Assembly (NCBI RefSeq): GCF_905171775.1
Contig: NC_053494.1
Coordinates: 50,998,511-51,062,510 of the forward strand
Direction: 5' to 3'
Length of the DNA stretch: 64,000 nucleotides
DNA from: Rana temporaria
Taxonomy: Eukaryota > Chordata > Amphibia > Anura > Ranidae
The stretch's first letter is position 1; the number at the start of each line of letters is the position of its first letter. This document shows positions 54,573-64,000 of this stretch, piece after piece. A program made the position numbers and the translations under genes. A model generated the notes under the pieces. That model was not told the origin of the DNA and made no database searches. It worked only from the letters and a program-made list of their open reading frames with translations.

Positions 54573-55721
54573 GCCTAGAAGACACTGGCCAAATGTTGGG
54601 TGGCATTGAACTGGCCTACATTTGCCATATGTACAGCAGTCAATCCGACAGAAGCCAACTATTCAGCCGACTTCTGTTGAAGGGGCATGACCGAAAAAGG
54701 TCTCCCAATCTGCACCTTGTCAACACTCTCAGCCGGGCTCTGGTCAACGCTCTCAGCCAATGGCTGAAAAAGAGAGAATTTTACTTTGCACCAAGTTGCT
54801 GTTATTTCTTAGCACATATGCTGCTTATACAAAAAGGCAATATGTTTCATGGAGCCTAAAGTTGAGTGTCAACCCTGCAGCTTATTGGCATAGTGGGCTA
54901 AAAATCTTCACAGAGGCTTACTAGGTTAAACAAGATGATTATCTGAGATAAAGGGTCTGAGGATTTTGTCTTGTTTAAGCAGTTGACCTACTGTGCTAAA
55001 GTCAGAAAAGCAATAATTGCTGTGGTTTAATGCTTTGTGTGAAAGAGTAAGTAAAATACTTTCTGTGTAAAGGGGGAATTTTGGAAAAACACCTTCCATA
55101 AATTACACCTTGAAAGGAAAAAAAAGACATTCTACACAGCAACAGAAAGGTATTTGAAATGATCATGTTTTTTTCTTTTTTCTTTTTTATGCTCTTCCTC
55201 CAATAAAGAAGTTATTCTTCTAAAATGCTAAGATAACATATTCTTTGGAAATGGCAAGACACCTTTCAGAGTTTAGCAATAGATAGAGGTGACTTGGCTC
55301 CCACTGTCTGCTTCGTTGTGTCTCTTCCTTTTTGATTACTTTGTCAATTTTTTTCAGCTTGCACAATTTAGAGTACTAAAACATTCCAAATCTACTGCTG
55401 TCCTGGGCTGAATGTTTTCTAGAATTGTCAAGTACCACAAACATACCTCTTTTTGAAGCCCAGAAAAAACATCAAAGAGGGCATTTAATGTCATAACAAA
55501 ATTAAAAAGAAAATAATAAATTTTAACTGTTTAAAGAGCAATTCCAAGCAGCAAGAAAAAATAAATAAGCGTGTGCTATTCAAAAAACACTGCAACTGTC
55601 CTAAAATCTGAGAAAAAAAATGATTTATTTATTTTGAGTTGTCTGTAATCATTGCAAAGAAAGGAAAGCACTCCACAGGGTCACTGGTTCATGAAGCCTG
55701 AGCTGTAACTTAATCTTGTAA
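54573..55721. other. No gene; MITE-like start
   Basis: About 54575-54860 has CACTGGCCAAATGTTGGG and CCGACTTCTGTTGAAGG, resembling a decayed MITE. The remainder is AT-rich without coding evidence. Confidence 0.4.
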
Positions 55722-55998
55722 ACGTTCACCTTGTAAAACAACCCATTCAGTTTAAAATAGAAATGAAAGGCAAAACATTTTTGTATTAAAAAAAACATTA
55801 TAAATACAGATTTTTCTTTTTTTATAAATGATCGCAGCAGTACACCAAGCTTGCCAGTGAATGGCTGTGCAGGGGAGGCGTGTCAGGACAAGTCTGATCA
55901 TCGGAGGAGAATACACTGAGTTCCCAGCATAGCTAGAGAAAGGACCTTGCTGTGCTCTCATGCCTAGTGTGTTCAGTTTTTAATAGGAAAGCAAGGGG
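55722..55998 (+). repeat. Interspersed repeat, copy also at 61031
   Basis: CACCTTGTAAAACAACCCA, TTCAGTTTAAAATAGAAA and GAGTTCCCAGCATAGCTAG recur in order at 61049-61340. The 61-kb copy has gained a (TA)n tract and ~50 extra bases. Family not recognised. Confidence 0.8.
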
Positions 55999-57045
55999 AC
56001 TACTTTTGGTAATATAGTGTATCTATAGTTGTGTTAAACAATCTGACATCTTGGGAGATACCAGTTTACAACCATCTAGGACATTTTGAAGCAGAAGCAG
56101 ACACACGGTCCATCGTTGTGGATGTGTGTTACAGGAGCTCCTGCCATCCAGAAGAAATCGTCTTGTTTCTCTCCCCCAGCAGGCCGGGCTACGATCCCCC
56201 CTTGACCCGGGCCTCCCCTAGACCAGCTCCCCTAGCCCACTTGCAGCCCCCCCCCCCCCAGGCCATTTGCACGCCGCCCGCAGCCACTGGATATCAACAC
56301 ACTGGACAACATGCCTTTACCTTGGATGGACCACCATGCTATCAAATTTAAAATCGCCACCAACACCATCTCCAAAAACTGAAACACTCAATAACAACAC
56401 ACTGGACAAGATCTCAGAAGAAACTACACTCTAAACTCTTCAAAACCACACTATCAAAAAACATAGGAATGCTAAATCAAAACCAATCAACGAAACACAC
56501 ACTCAACTCCTTAAACAAAGCATTACTACAAACAGCAGACACCGTCGCTCCGAGATGCAGAGCACTAATCCGCAGAAACAATTCGGGCAGGTTTAATGAC
56601 ACTCTTACTTTACTGAAGCAAGAACGCAGAAGAGCTTAAGGAGCCTGGAGAAGAAATCCAACAATGGAAAACCACACAAACTACAAAGCACTCACTAAGA
56701 AATACCACAAAGCAATCTTCAAAGCAAAAAAAGAACATTTCTCAAACACCATCGCTAAAGCCCTAAACCGACCTTGTGAACTCTTCAAACTAGTCACTCA
56801 GACTATGAACCCTACCTGCCTACAAAATCGAAAACATTCGGGAAATAATTCAACAGAACAAAACAACCACCCTCACTCAGCCTAAGCAAGAAGAGGAAAT
56901 CAATACAAACATTACAAAATCAACAACATTTTCGCAGGTCCCGATCACCATCGACACCACCAAAAACATCATTATAAGCCTCCGAGACAGCACATCACCA
57001 AGTGACATAATTTCTACAAAACTACTGAAAGAATGTACCGATATC

Positions 57046-58045
57046 TTGGCACCCAACAAAATACATCTCATAAATCAATCATTCAAGGAAAGTACTATTT
57101 CGAGCTCCCTCAAGCAAGGCATAATCAAATCCCTCCTTAAGAAATCTCGACCCCAAAGACCCAAACTACTGCAGACCGATAACAAGTCTCAACACCATGT
57201 CAAAGATCATGAAGAAAGCAGTAGTACAACAGCTACAACTCCATTTGGACTCCTACAAACTCTTGGGCCCACTACAATCAGGCTTCCGCCCAGGCCATGG
57301 CACAGAAACAGCCCTTCTCAAAATATGGGATGACGCCCTCGAAGCAGCAGATGAGAGAGAAGCATGTCTCCTGGTGCTGCTGCATCTCAGTGCAGCGTTC
57401 GACACAGTAGACCACAAAACTCTACTCATTCACCTTAAAGAAGTAGCTGGAGTCACAGACTCTGACCTACCCTGGTTTGTATCTTTCCTAGAAAATCATT
57501 CCCAGACAGTGAAACTAGGAGCCTTCACCTCTGAAACGTGCACAATTTCTTGCAGAGTCCCTCAAGGATCACCCCTGTCACCCATGCTCTTTAACATCTA
57601 CCTCCGCCCATTCCTCAAAATCATCAGCAAACAGGACCTGTGCTACCACTCATACGCTGACGACACTCAACTCTACTTTCGCATTACTGGAAAAAAAGAC
57701 CAATATCACGGATTGGAAAATTGCCTCACGTTGATCGATGATTGGATGACTGAGAGCTCCCTTAAACTCAATGGATCCAAAACAGAACTTCTTCTCCTCC
57801 ACGCAAACCAAAAGCTAAAAGCTAAGACTTCATGGATGCCACCCACCATCCTTGGACAGACCATTACCCTGAGCACCAAAGTCAAAAGTCTCGGAGTCAT
57901 CTTTGACTCGGAGATGTTGATGGATGCACAAATAGCATCAGTATTTAGCGGGTCGCACCATCTCCTCCACCTGCTGCGTAGACTCATCCCTTTCATCCCA
58001 GAAGAGAAAATAGCAGTAGTAGTTGGAACAATCATCAATTCCTGA
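57046..58045 (+). pseudogene. L2-like reverse transcriptase, inactivated
   Basis: The reading begins with KIHLINQSFKESTISSSLKQ and shifts frame near 57170 into RPITSLNTMSKIMKKAV. It then shows LQSGFRPGHGTETALLK, the motif A region LVLLHLSAAFDTVDH, the motif B region CRVPQGSPLSPMLFNIYL and motif C YADDTQLY. In the 282-residue frame from 57197 the YADD aspartates are residues 155-156 and are intact. At residue 63 (codon CAT at 57383-57385) His replaces the Asp expected in LLDLSAAFD, the first catalytic aspartate of motif A. The frame ends at a TGA (58043) where the family has Arg, consistent with CGA to TGA decay. Non-functional. Confidence 0.9.
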
Positions 58046-58072
58046 CTCAACTACGCAAACTCCCTCTACATA

Positions 58073-59150
58073 CAGTACAGAACAAACGTTTGGACACACC
58101 TTCTCAATCAAAGAGTTTTCTTTATTTTCATGACTATGAAAATTGTAGATTCACACTGAAGGCATCAAAACTATGAATTAACACATGTGGAATTATACAT
58201 AACAAAAAAGTGTGAAACAACTGAAAATATATTTCATATTCTAGGTTCTTCATAGTAACCACCTTTTGCATCAGACACATCTCTAGAACTGTTAAGAGGA
58301 GACTGTGTGAATCAGGCCTTCATGGTAGAATATCTGCTAGGAAACCACTGCTAAAGAAAGGCAACAAGCAGAAGAGACTTGTTGGGCTAAATAACACAAG
58401 GAATGGACATTAGACCAGTGGAAATCTGTGCTTTGGTCTGATGAGTCCAAACTTGAGATCTTTGGGCCAGATTCACAACTAGCGGGCGCAACGTAACTTT
58501 TCTGATTTAAGTTACACCGCCGCAAAATTACACAAGTTAGTGCCCGATCCACAAAGCACTTACCTGGAAATTTGCCGTTGTATCTCTTTTGTGAATCTGG
58601 CCCTTTAGTTCCAACCCCTGTGTCTTTGTGCGACACAGAAAAGGTGAACGGATGGACTCTACATGCCTGGTTCCCACCGTGAAGCATGGAGGAGGAGGTG
58701 TGATGGTGTGGGGTGCTTTTCTGGTGACACTGTTGGGGATTTAATCAAAATTGAAGGCATACTGAACCAGCATGGCTACCACAGCATCTTGCAGCGGCAT
58801 GCTATTCCATCTGGTTTGCATTTAGTTGGACCATCATTTATTTTTCAACAGGACAATGACCCCAAACACACCTCCAGGCTGTGTAAGGGCTATTTGACCA
58901 AGAAGGAGAGTGATGGGGTGCTGCGCCAGGTGACTACCTCTTGAAGCTCCTCAAGAGAATGCCAAGAGTGTGCCAAGCAGTAATCAAAGCAAAAGGTGGC
59001 TACTTTGAAGAACCTAGGATATGAAATAAATGTTATTTATTTTTATATTTAGTTTTGATGCCTTCAGTGTGAATCTACAATTTTCATAGTCATGAAAATA
59101 AAGAAAACTCTTTGAATGAGAAGGTGTGTCCAAACTTTTGGTCTGTACTG
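58073..59150 (+). mobile_element. Non-autonomous Tc1 element, copy 2
   Basis: TA flanks (58071-58072, 59151-59152). The ends are CAGTACAGAACAAACG and, reversed, CAGTACAGACCAAAAG. It shares with copy 1 the same 5' junction (CCACCTTTTGCATCAGAC) and 3' junction (CAGGTGACTACCTCTTG), and thus the same two deletions. Transposase remnant on the plus strand: SGLHGRISAR, FIFQQDNDPKHTS and KKESDGVLRQ; no third acidic residue. The right inverted repeat has lost about 60 bp of its inner part. Inserted in the L2-like LINE; contains a 140-bp element. Confidence 0.92.
58464..58603. mobile_element. 140-bp GGGCC-family element in Tc1 copy 2
   Basis: The ends GGGCCAGATTCACAA and TTGTGAATCTGGCCC are perfect inverted repeats flanked by TTT (58461-58463, 58604-58606). 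Copy 1 of the Tc1 element lacks it at the homologous site (GAGATCTTCGGTTCC read on its coding strand), so the boundaries are exact. It is a short deletion derivative of the 670-745 bp family. Confidence 0.93.
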
Positions 59151-59175
59151 TAGGTCTACCTAAATACCAGATTTT

Positions 59176-59559
59176 GTGCCTACAAGTCATCCAGAACACG
59201 GCAGCAAGACTAGTAACGGGGAAAAAAACTGGGAATCCATCACCTCTTCACTGAGGACCCTTCAATGGCTAATCGTAAAGGATCGGATCACATTCAAGAC
59301 CCTCTGTCTCACCTATAAGTGCACACAAGGAAACGCTCCTCAATACTTATGCGAGAAAATAAAACACTACACCCCCAATTGCATTCTCCAATCAACCAAC
59401 CAAAACCTCCTCCATGTCCCCAAGTTCCACTACAAATCGAATGGAGAACGTAGATTTGCAGTCCAAGGACCACGGCTATGGAACGCTCTACCTACGGACA
59501 TCCGCATGGAAGAAAACCATCGGGCCTTCAGAAAAAAACTTAAGACTCACCTCTTCTGA
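59176..59559 (+). pseudogene. L2-like LINE C-terminal tail
   Basis: Open frame of 127 codons containing LQWLIVKDRITFKTLCLTYK, GNAPQYLCEKI, GERRFAVQGPRLWNALPTDI and RKKLKTHLF with a stop. These are the conserved blocks after the RT of L2-type LINEs (LxWLPVxxRIxFK, APxYL, RxFxVxAPxLWNSLP, LKTHLF). It is the natural C-terminus of the element whose RT is at 57046-58045, separated by the Tc1 insertion. Confidence 0.9.
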
Positions 59560-59649
59560 AGGATTAGGACGTCACTGGATGCAAGCGCCTTGAGGCGATT
59601 CAGTTAGCATTTGTAGCGCTATACAAGTTGTTCACTCACTCACTCACTC

Positions 59650-59976
59650 TAGGACCTCACCCCAATCATCACAATCATCCAAGCCTTGTATGTCCATCAA
59701 TGAGATTTAGCCTGAGATCGAAGCTTTGTGGCTGAGGGCATAAGGTGCATATTGCATTGTGTAGAGATCAGCTTTTGGGCCTCCGTACCATACACTAAAT
59801 CTAACAAATAGATAGGTGTTAACGGTGGAGAGGCAATGGGGAGCTGAGTTTTCAGGGCATGTCTTCATTGTAGATACCTAAAGAGCATATAACTGGGAAG
59901 ACAGAATTTGCCTTTCAGGAAATAAAAAGGTTTAAGGCCATCTGAGGTAAGTAAGTGGTGTGAATAATAAATGACC
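59650..59976. other. No gene seen
   Basis: Short unique-looking stretch between the LINE tail and the next TTAA element. Confidence 0.4.
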
Positions 59977-59980
59977 TTAA

Positions 59981-60848
59981 CCTCCCTGGCGGTATGATTC
60001 TTTCTGGTTTTAGGTGCTGAAAGCGGTACCATTATTTTGCATGGAAATTTGGCGTTTTACATTGTAGGCCTGTAATTCTTAGGAATAACTCACTTAAATC
60101 TGTCCAAACAAGAGTCTAGTAGACATCCCGGGTATGATAAAGTTTGAAAAACAAAATCATAAATTATAATATAATAAATAACTATAAATAATTATAACAA
60201 ATAATAATGTAATTATAATAAAAATTATTCAATAATGTAATCAAATCAAAAACACTGAAATTTGCTCAGTTGCAGAATTGTCGCTGTCATTGCTTTTATT
60301 TTTTTATGACAAATTTCCCCACAAATCGCTATCGCTCAATTCTGCAAGTGATTCTAATTTATTATTGCTGTATTCTAGCTGCTCTAAAACCACTTTTGAC
60401 TTAAAGGGACACTTTTGGTTGCTATGGACAATCTACAGTTTGCAGGCAGAAAGAACAGTTTTTATTATACAAAAGTACATGTAGGGCACTGGGCAGACCA
60501 CTAGGGACAAGGGGGGGTGTGTATTTTTTACATACAGTACTGCAATCTATAAGATTACAGTATACTGTATGTAATGTGTTTATTTACTTTTTTGAATTTG
60601 GCGCCATTCTCCACCCCTGTGCGTCGTAACGTCGCAGGGAACGGAGATCGGCGGCACACAGGGACACTGTGTGAATCGAGCGAGGACGCCACTCGCTCAC
60701 ACAGCGGGGATGCATCGCAGGATCCAGGGACAAGGTAAGTAAACCATGCCTGTGGATGCTGCGAGGCGATCCTGAGTCTGGCTCGGGGATACCGCTTTTG
60801 GTAATGAAATCTTACCCCGAGCCACACTCGGGAATACCGCCAGGGGGG
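59981..60848. mobile_element. TTAA element (F), CCTCCCTGGCGGTAT ends
   Basis: TTAA at 59977-59980 and 60849-60852. The termini CCTCCCTGGCGGTATG and, reversed, CCCCCCTGGCGGTATTC are followed inward by GAAAGCGGTACC / GGATACCGCTTTTGG. AAGGTAAGTAAACC at 60732-60745 again reads toward the right end. The AT-rich left interior (about 60140-60250) has ATAATAATT words. No coding capacity. Confidence 0.85.
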
Positions 60849-61030
60849 TTAATCTATCTCTCTACCAGTCTTGTCTTAGAAAGGGAGGGAGGTGTTGGAT
60901 CGAGCAATAACTGTGGATGAAATAGAGGCTACAATCTCTTCCTTTGCACTTCATAAATCCCCTGGTTTAGATGGATACCCTATAGAATGGTATAAACTGT
61001 ATAAGGACCAATGAGTGCCATATTTATTAA

Positions 61031-61108
61031 AGTGATTGTAAACAATCACCTTGTAAAACAACCCATTCAGTTTAAAATAGAAAAAAAAGGCAAAACATTT
61101 TTGTATAG

Positions 61109-61168
<60 letters not shown>

Positions 61169-61400
61169 TTTTTGTTTTTTTATAAATAGTCACATTCCAT
61201 CTGTTCTCATCTACACAAGAGCTGGGGGAGGAGAAGCATCAGCACACTGAGCTTCCCAGTGAATGGCTGTGCAGTGGGGGCATTTCAGGACAAGTCTGAT
61301 CATTCGAGGAGAGTACACTGAGTTCCCAGCATAGCTAGAGAACTGACCACGGCGTGCTCCCCTGCTTAGTGTGGTCAGTTTTTAATAGGAAAGAAAGAGG
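61031..61400 (+). repeat. Interspersed repeat, second copy
   Basis: Shares CACCTTGTAAAACAACCCA, GAATGGCTGTGCAG and GTTCCCAGCATAGCTAGAG with 55722-55998. AAGTGATTGTAAACAATCAC at the left lies close after TTAA. Contains the (TA)n tract at 61107-61166. Confidence 0.75.
61107..61166. repeat. (TA)n microsatellite
   Basis: About 60 bp of alternating TA with a few interruptions at the left side. The YIYIYI open frames on both strands come from it. Confidence 0.95.
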
Positions 61401-62325
61401 TCTAGCAGGAACGTCAGGGCATTCACATAAAGGAAGCAATACAAAGAGAACAGGATACTTTCTCATACAAGTACATAGTACAGCAGGCACATATCGGGAA
61501 TAAAAAGTGTTGGGGTAACAAATGCTTTAACATTGCTCCAATATCATTATATCTACACAGTTTAAGCTGGCCATAAACCAGTATATTTCTCCATCCAACA
61601 GCGAATGTCCAAACAATGGCTACATCTGATTGAATGCAGGCACTGTTCAGCCAAACCTTTTCCACCTGGCTTGTTCAATTTTTTTTTAATCCAAGGATGT
61701 TGGGCAGAGTGGTGCTGGCAGGGCCACCCACTGGTAAATTGTAAGCATACAGCAATATGGACAGCCCATCACCAGAGTAGATGATGATGGACCTGCAAAG
61801 TCAGTGGAATGACAAAAAGACCCTAGGAAAAACTGATATGTAGATAGTGCACTGTGTATCAATTGCCTTAATCCTCAGTCTTGATTGCAAACACCCCTTC
61901 CTGCAGTGTAATGAATCAAAGTCATAGTTTCCTCTATAAGCAAAGCTAATATCCTGCACTGGGGACCAGACATTTTTCCCTGCTCAGTATCTTCTTGGGC
62001 ACTGGTCCCCCCACCGCCCCCAAGTTCCGTCTGCCTCTGGAGCCTATGAGAGAAGACCTGATAATAGAAAGTTTTTTCTCCACCAATAGGAGCAGTGCTT
62101 TAAGTGGGCCAAAAGAGGTGCCGGTACTCTATTAGGCGCCGGTGCTCCCCCCCCCCCAATACTGAACATGAAAATACCCTTAGAAAGTACCCTGAAAAAG
62201 AGCTACTGTAGAAAGAGCTACTGAACATAAATAAAATGTGCAAAAGGGTATTGAACAAAATGGGCTCTGCACGTGCACTGTGCGAACACTCTGGAGCTCA
62301 TCCTTAATCCTATGTAATGTATCCC
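61401..62325. other. No gene seen
   Basis: Mixed sequence. AGCTGGCCATAAACCAG at about 61564 looks like a decayed MITE end. No coding evidence. Confidence 0.4.
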
Positions 62326-62558
62326 TCTCAGGGCTCTCAGCATGTAGGGGGTTAAATGATTAATCCAGTGTAATGCATCCTTCAGGGCTTTCATCATGTA
62401 AGGGGTTAAATTATTGCAGGATTAATCATTTAACCCCTTACTGTAAGGGATTAAATGATTAATCTTGCAATCATTTAACCCCGTACATGCTGAAAGCCCT
62501 GAAGGATGCATTACACTGGATTAATCATTTAACCCCTTACATGCTGAAAGTCCTGAGG
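62326..62558. repeat. Palindrome, ~115-bp arms
   Basis: The left arm (62326-62438) includes GGGGGTTAAATGATTAATCC, AGTGTAATGCATCCTTCAGG and TTGCAGGATTAATC. The right arm (62441-62558) includes GATTAATCTTGCAA, CCTGAAGGATGCATTACACT and GGATTAATCATTTAACCCC. The arms are direct mirror complements with few mismatches and almost no loop. Confidence 0.88.
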
Positions 62559-62899
62559 GTATAGATCATGAATCTCTGTTATTGATCAAATTATTGCAGG
62601 CCGCAGCAGGAGGGGGCTTTTGGCAATGGCATCAGGCAGACAGGCATGTTGGACTTCAATTTGTACAAAGTACTACCTTAAAAAAAAAAGAAATGTTTAA
62701 CAGCAGAATCTAATGGGACCTGGAGGGGGGTCTTTTTCTAACAGTGTCCCATGGACAGTCTATTAGAAAGTGTCCCCTCTAGGCCCCATTAGAGACTACA
62801 ACAGAGTCTAATGGGACCCCCTCTGTGTGCCATGACTCTCACCCCTGCCCAACCTCTCACAAAGTAGAAATACAATTGTAGCGCTACTCTTACCTTAAC
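62559..62899. other. No gene seen
   Basis: CAGAATCTAATGGGACC (62703) and CAGAGTCTAATGGGACC (62801) form a short direct repeat. Nothing else recognised. Confidence 0.45.
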
Positions 62900-64000
62900 T
62901 GTGGGTGCTGTAGCTGTGGCTGGCTCCCACATCCTCTGTGGCTGGTTCCTGTGGGTGGCTAGCTGGCACCTGTTGGTGGCTGGCTGGCACCCTGCTGTGG
63001 CTGGCTGGATCCCTGGTGTGGGTGGGTCACCGTGGGTGGCTGGCATCCTGCTGTGGATAGTCACTGTGGCTGGTTTGCTCCTGTGGGTGGCTGGCTCCCT
63101 GCTGTGGGTGGGTCACTGTGGCTGGTTGGCTCCTGTGGGTGGTTGGCTGGCACCCCATTGTAGCTGGCTGGTTTCCTGGTGTGGGTGGGTCACTGTGGGT
63201 GGCTGGCTGGCACCCTGGCCCTGCTGTGGATGAGTCACCATGGGTGGCTGGCACCCTGGCCCTGCTGTGGGTGGGTCACCGTGGGTGGCTGGCTTCTGTG
63301 GGTGGCTGCCTGGCACCCTGCTGTTGGTGGCTGGCCTGGCTCTCTGCCGTGGGTCAGTGGGTGTCTGTCTGACATGGTGCAGCCTGCTGTGGGTGACTGG
63401 CCTGGCTCCCTGCTGTGGGTCAGTGGCTGGCTTGCATGGTGCACCCTGCTGTGGGTGGCTGGCCTGGCTCCCTGCTGTGGGTCAGTGGCTGGCTTGCATG
63501 GTGCACCCTGCTGTGGGTGGCTGGCCTGGCTCCCTGCTGTGGGTCAGTGGCTGGCTTGCACGGTGCAGCCTGCTGTGGGTGGGTGGCTGGCCTGGCTCCC
63601 TGCTGTGGGTCAGTGGGTGGGTCGGTGGCTGGCTGACATGGTGCAGCCTGCTGTGGGTGGCTGGCCTGGCTCCCTGATGTGGGTCAGTGGGTGGGTGGGT
63701 CGGTGGCTGGCTGACACGGTGCAGCCTACTGTGGGTGACTGGCCTGGCTCCCTGCTGTGGGTCAGTGGCTGGCTTGCATGGTGCTCCCTGCTGTGGTTGG
63801 GTGGCTGGCCTGGCTCCCTGCTGTGGGTCAGTGGCTGGCTTGCACGGTGCACCCTGCTGTGGGTGGCTGGTCTGGCTCCATGCTGTGGGTCAGTGGCTGG
63901 CTTGCACGGTGCTCCCTGCTGTGGGAGGGTGGGTGTCTGGCCTGGCTCCCTGCTGTGGGTCGGTGGGTGGCTGGCACAATGCACCCTGCTGCAGGTGGCT
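62900..64000. repeat. G/T-rich minisatellite with 62-bp higher-order unit
   Basis: The array is made of GTGGGTGGCTGGC, TCCCTGCTGTGGGT and GGTGCACCCTGCTGTG words. From about 63399 it settles into a 62-bp unit: GGCCTGGCTCCC begins at 63399, 63461 and 63523. Beyond that are variants with added GGTGGGTCGGTGG segments, and it runs off the window at 64000. Long open frames on both strands (for example 63240-63677 and 63610-63984) follow from the repeat. Non-coding as far as can be seen. Confidence 0.9.

Larger units (their letters stand above)
56300..59649 (+). mobile_element. L2-like LINE, decayed and interrupted
   Basis: It starts within the end of an endonuclease domain (WMDHHAIKFKI at about 56320). 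It continues through the pre-RT linker (KALTKKYHKAIFKAKKEHFS at about 56690), the RT (57046-58045) and the C-terminal tail (59176-59559). It ends TTGTAGCGCTATACAAGTTG then (TCAC)n at about 59649, the usual L2-type 3' end with a simple-repeat tail. Frameshifts occur near 56880 and 57170. A Tc1 element at 58073-59150 separates the RT from the tail; the reading NSRLNYANSLY ... GLPKYQILCLQ joins across it. Confidence 0.9.

Noticed and set aside
57706..58050. 114-codon reverse frame
   Set aside because: Antisense shadow of the L2-like reverse transcriptase.
61011..61250. Frames with YIYIYI stretches as membrane peptides
   Set aside because: Translation of a (TA)n microsatellite.
63240..63984. Trp/Cys/Gly-rich and His/Pro/Ser-rich long frames
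   Set aside because: Low-complexity minisatellite translated in several frames and on both strands.

Overview
This window looks like nuclear DNA from a large, repeat-rich vertebrate genome, most likely an anuran amphibian of the ranid/ranoid type. The evidence is the mix of CR1-like and L2-like LINEs, a DIRS-type reverse transcriptase relic, Tc1/mariner elements with ~190 bp inverted repeats, hAT elements with 8-bp target duplications, and above all many TTAA-flanked, GC-cored foldback elements. There are no bacterial-style operons. I recognise no intact host protein-coding exon, tRNA or rRNA. The species assignment is inference. The long open frames are almost all artefacts of tandem repeats or remnants of transposon proteins.

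Layout. 0-5.4 kb: half of a GTACACAC-type MITE, an internally deleted CR1-like LINE, a non-autonomous Tc1 element abutting a DIRS-like RT/RNase H relic, a CGT-rich foldback element and a 48-bp tandem repeat. 5.4-11.9 kb: mostly unremarkable AT-rich sequence with two copies of one interspersed repeat. 11.9-16 kb: a foldback element with a nested CpG-rich element, a LINE 3' end and a short hAT element with a perfect target duplication. 16-20.5 kb: TTAACCACTT-type elements and a Tc1/mariner relic broken by a poly(A) retroposon. 20.5-24.8 kb: a 34-copy 51-bp minisatellite, a large foldback, a 29-bp minisatellite and another foldback. 26-34 kb: palindromic TTAA elements, a solo-LTR-like insertion, and a TTAACCACTT element that carries a private 7-copy 111-bp array. 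34-48 kb: a 2.3 kb hAT element containing a MITE, six more MITEs or TTAA palindromes, an old 43-bp tandem repeat and a further hAT element. 48-56 kb: a 133-bp tandem repeat, a giant ~2.5 kb inverted repeat invaded by a CpG-rich element, and a TTAA element invaded by a relative of that invader. 56-60.9 kb: an L2-like LINE, interrupted by a Tc1 element which itself contains a 140-bp element, followed by a TTAA element. 61-64 kb: (TA)n, a palindrome and a G/T-rich minisatellite running off the end.

The nested insertions allow local dating. The 140-bp GGGCC element entered a Tc1 copy, which had entered an L2-like LINE. A retroposon entered a Tc1/mariner relic. A solo LTR entered a TTAACCACTT element. 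A MITE sits within a hAT element whose empty site is preserved in a related segment 3 kb away.

The observation I would follow first is that several TTAA-flanked foldback families carry a consensus 5' splice-donor motif near each arm, always pointing outward from a CpG-rich core. This architecture could make them portable first exons or promoters. It is a hypothesis from sequence alone.
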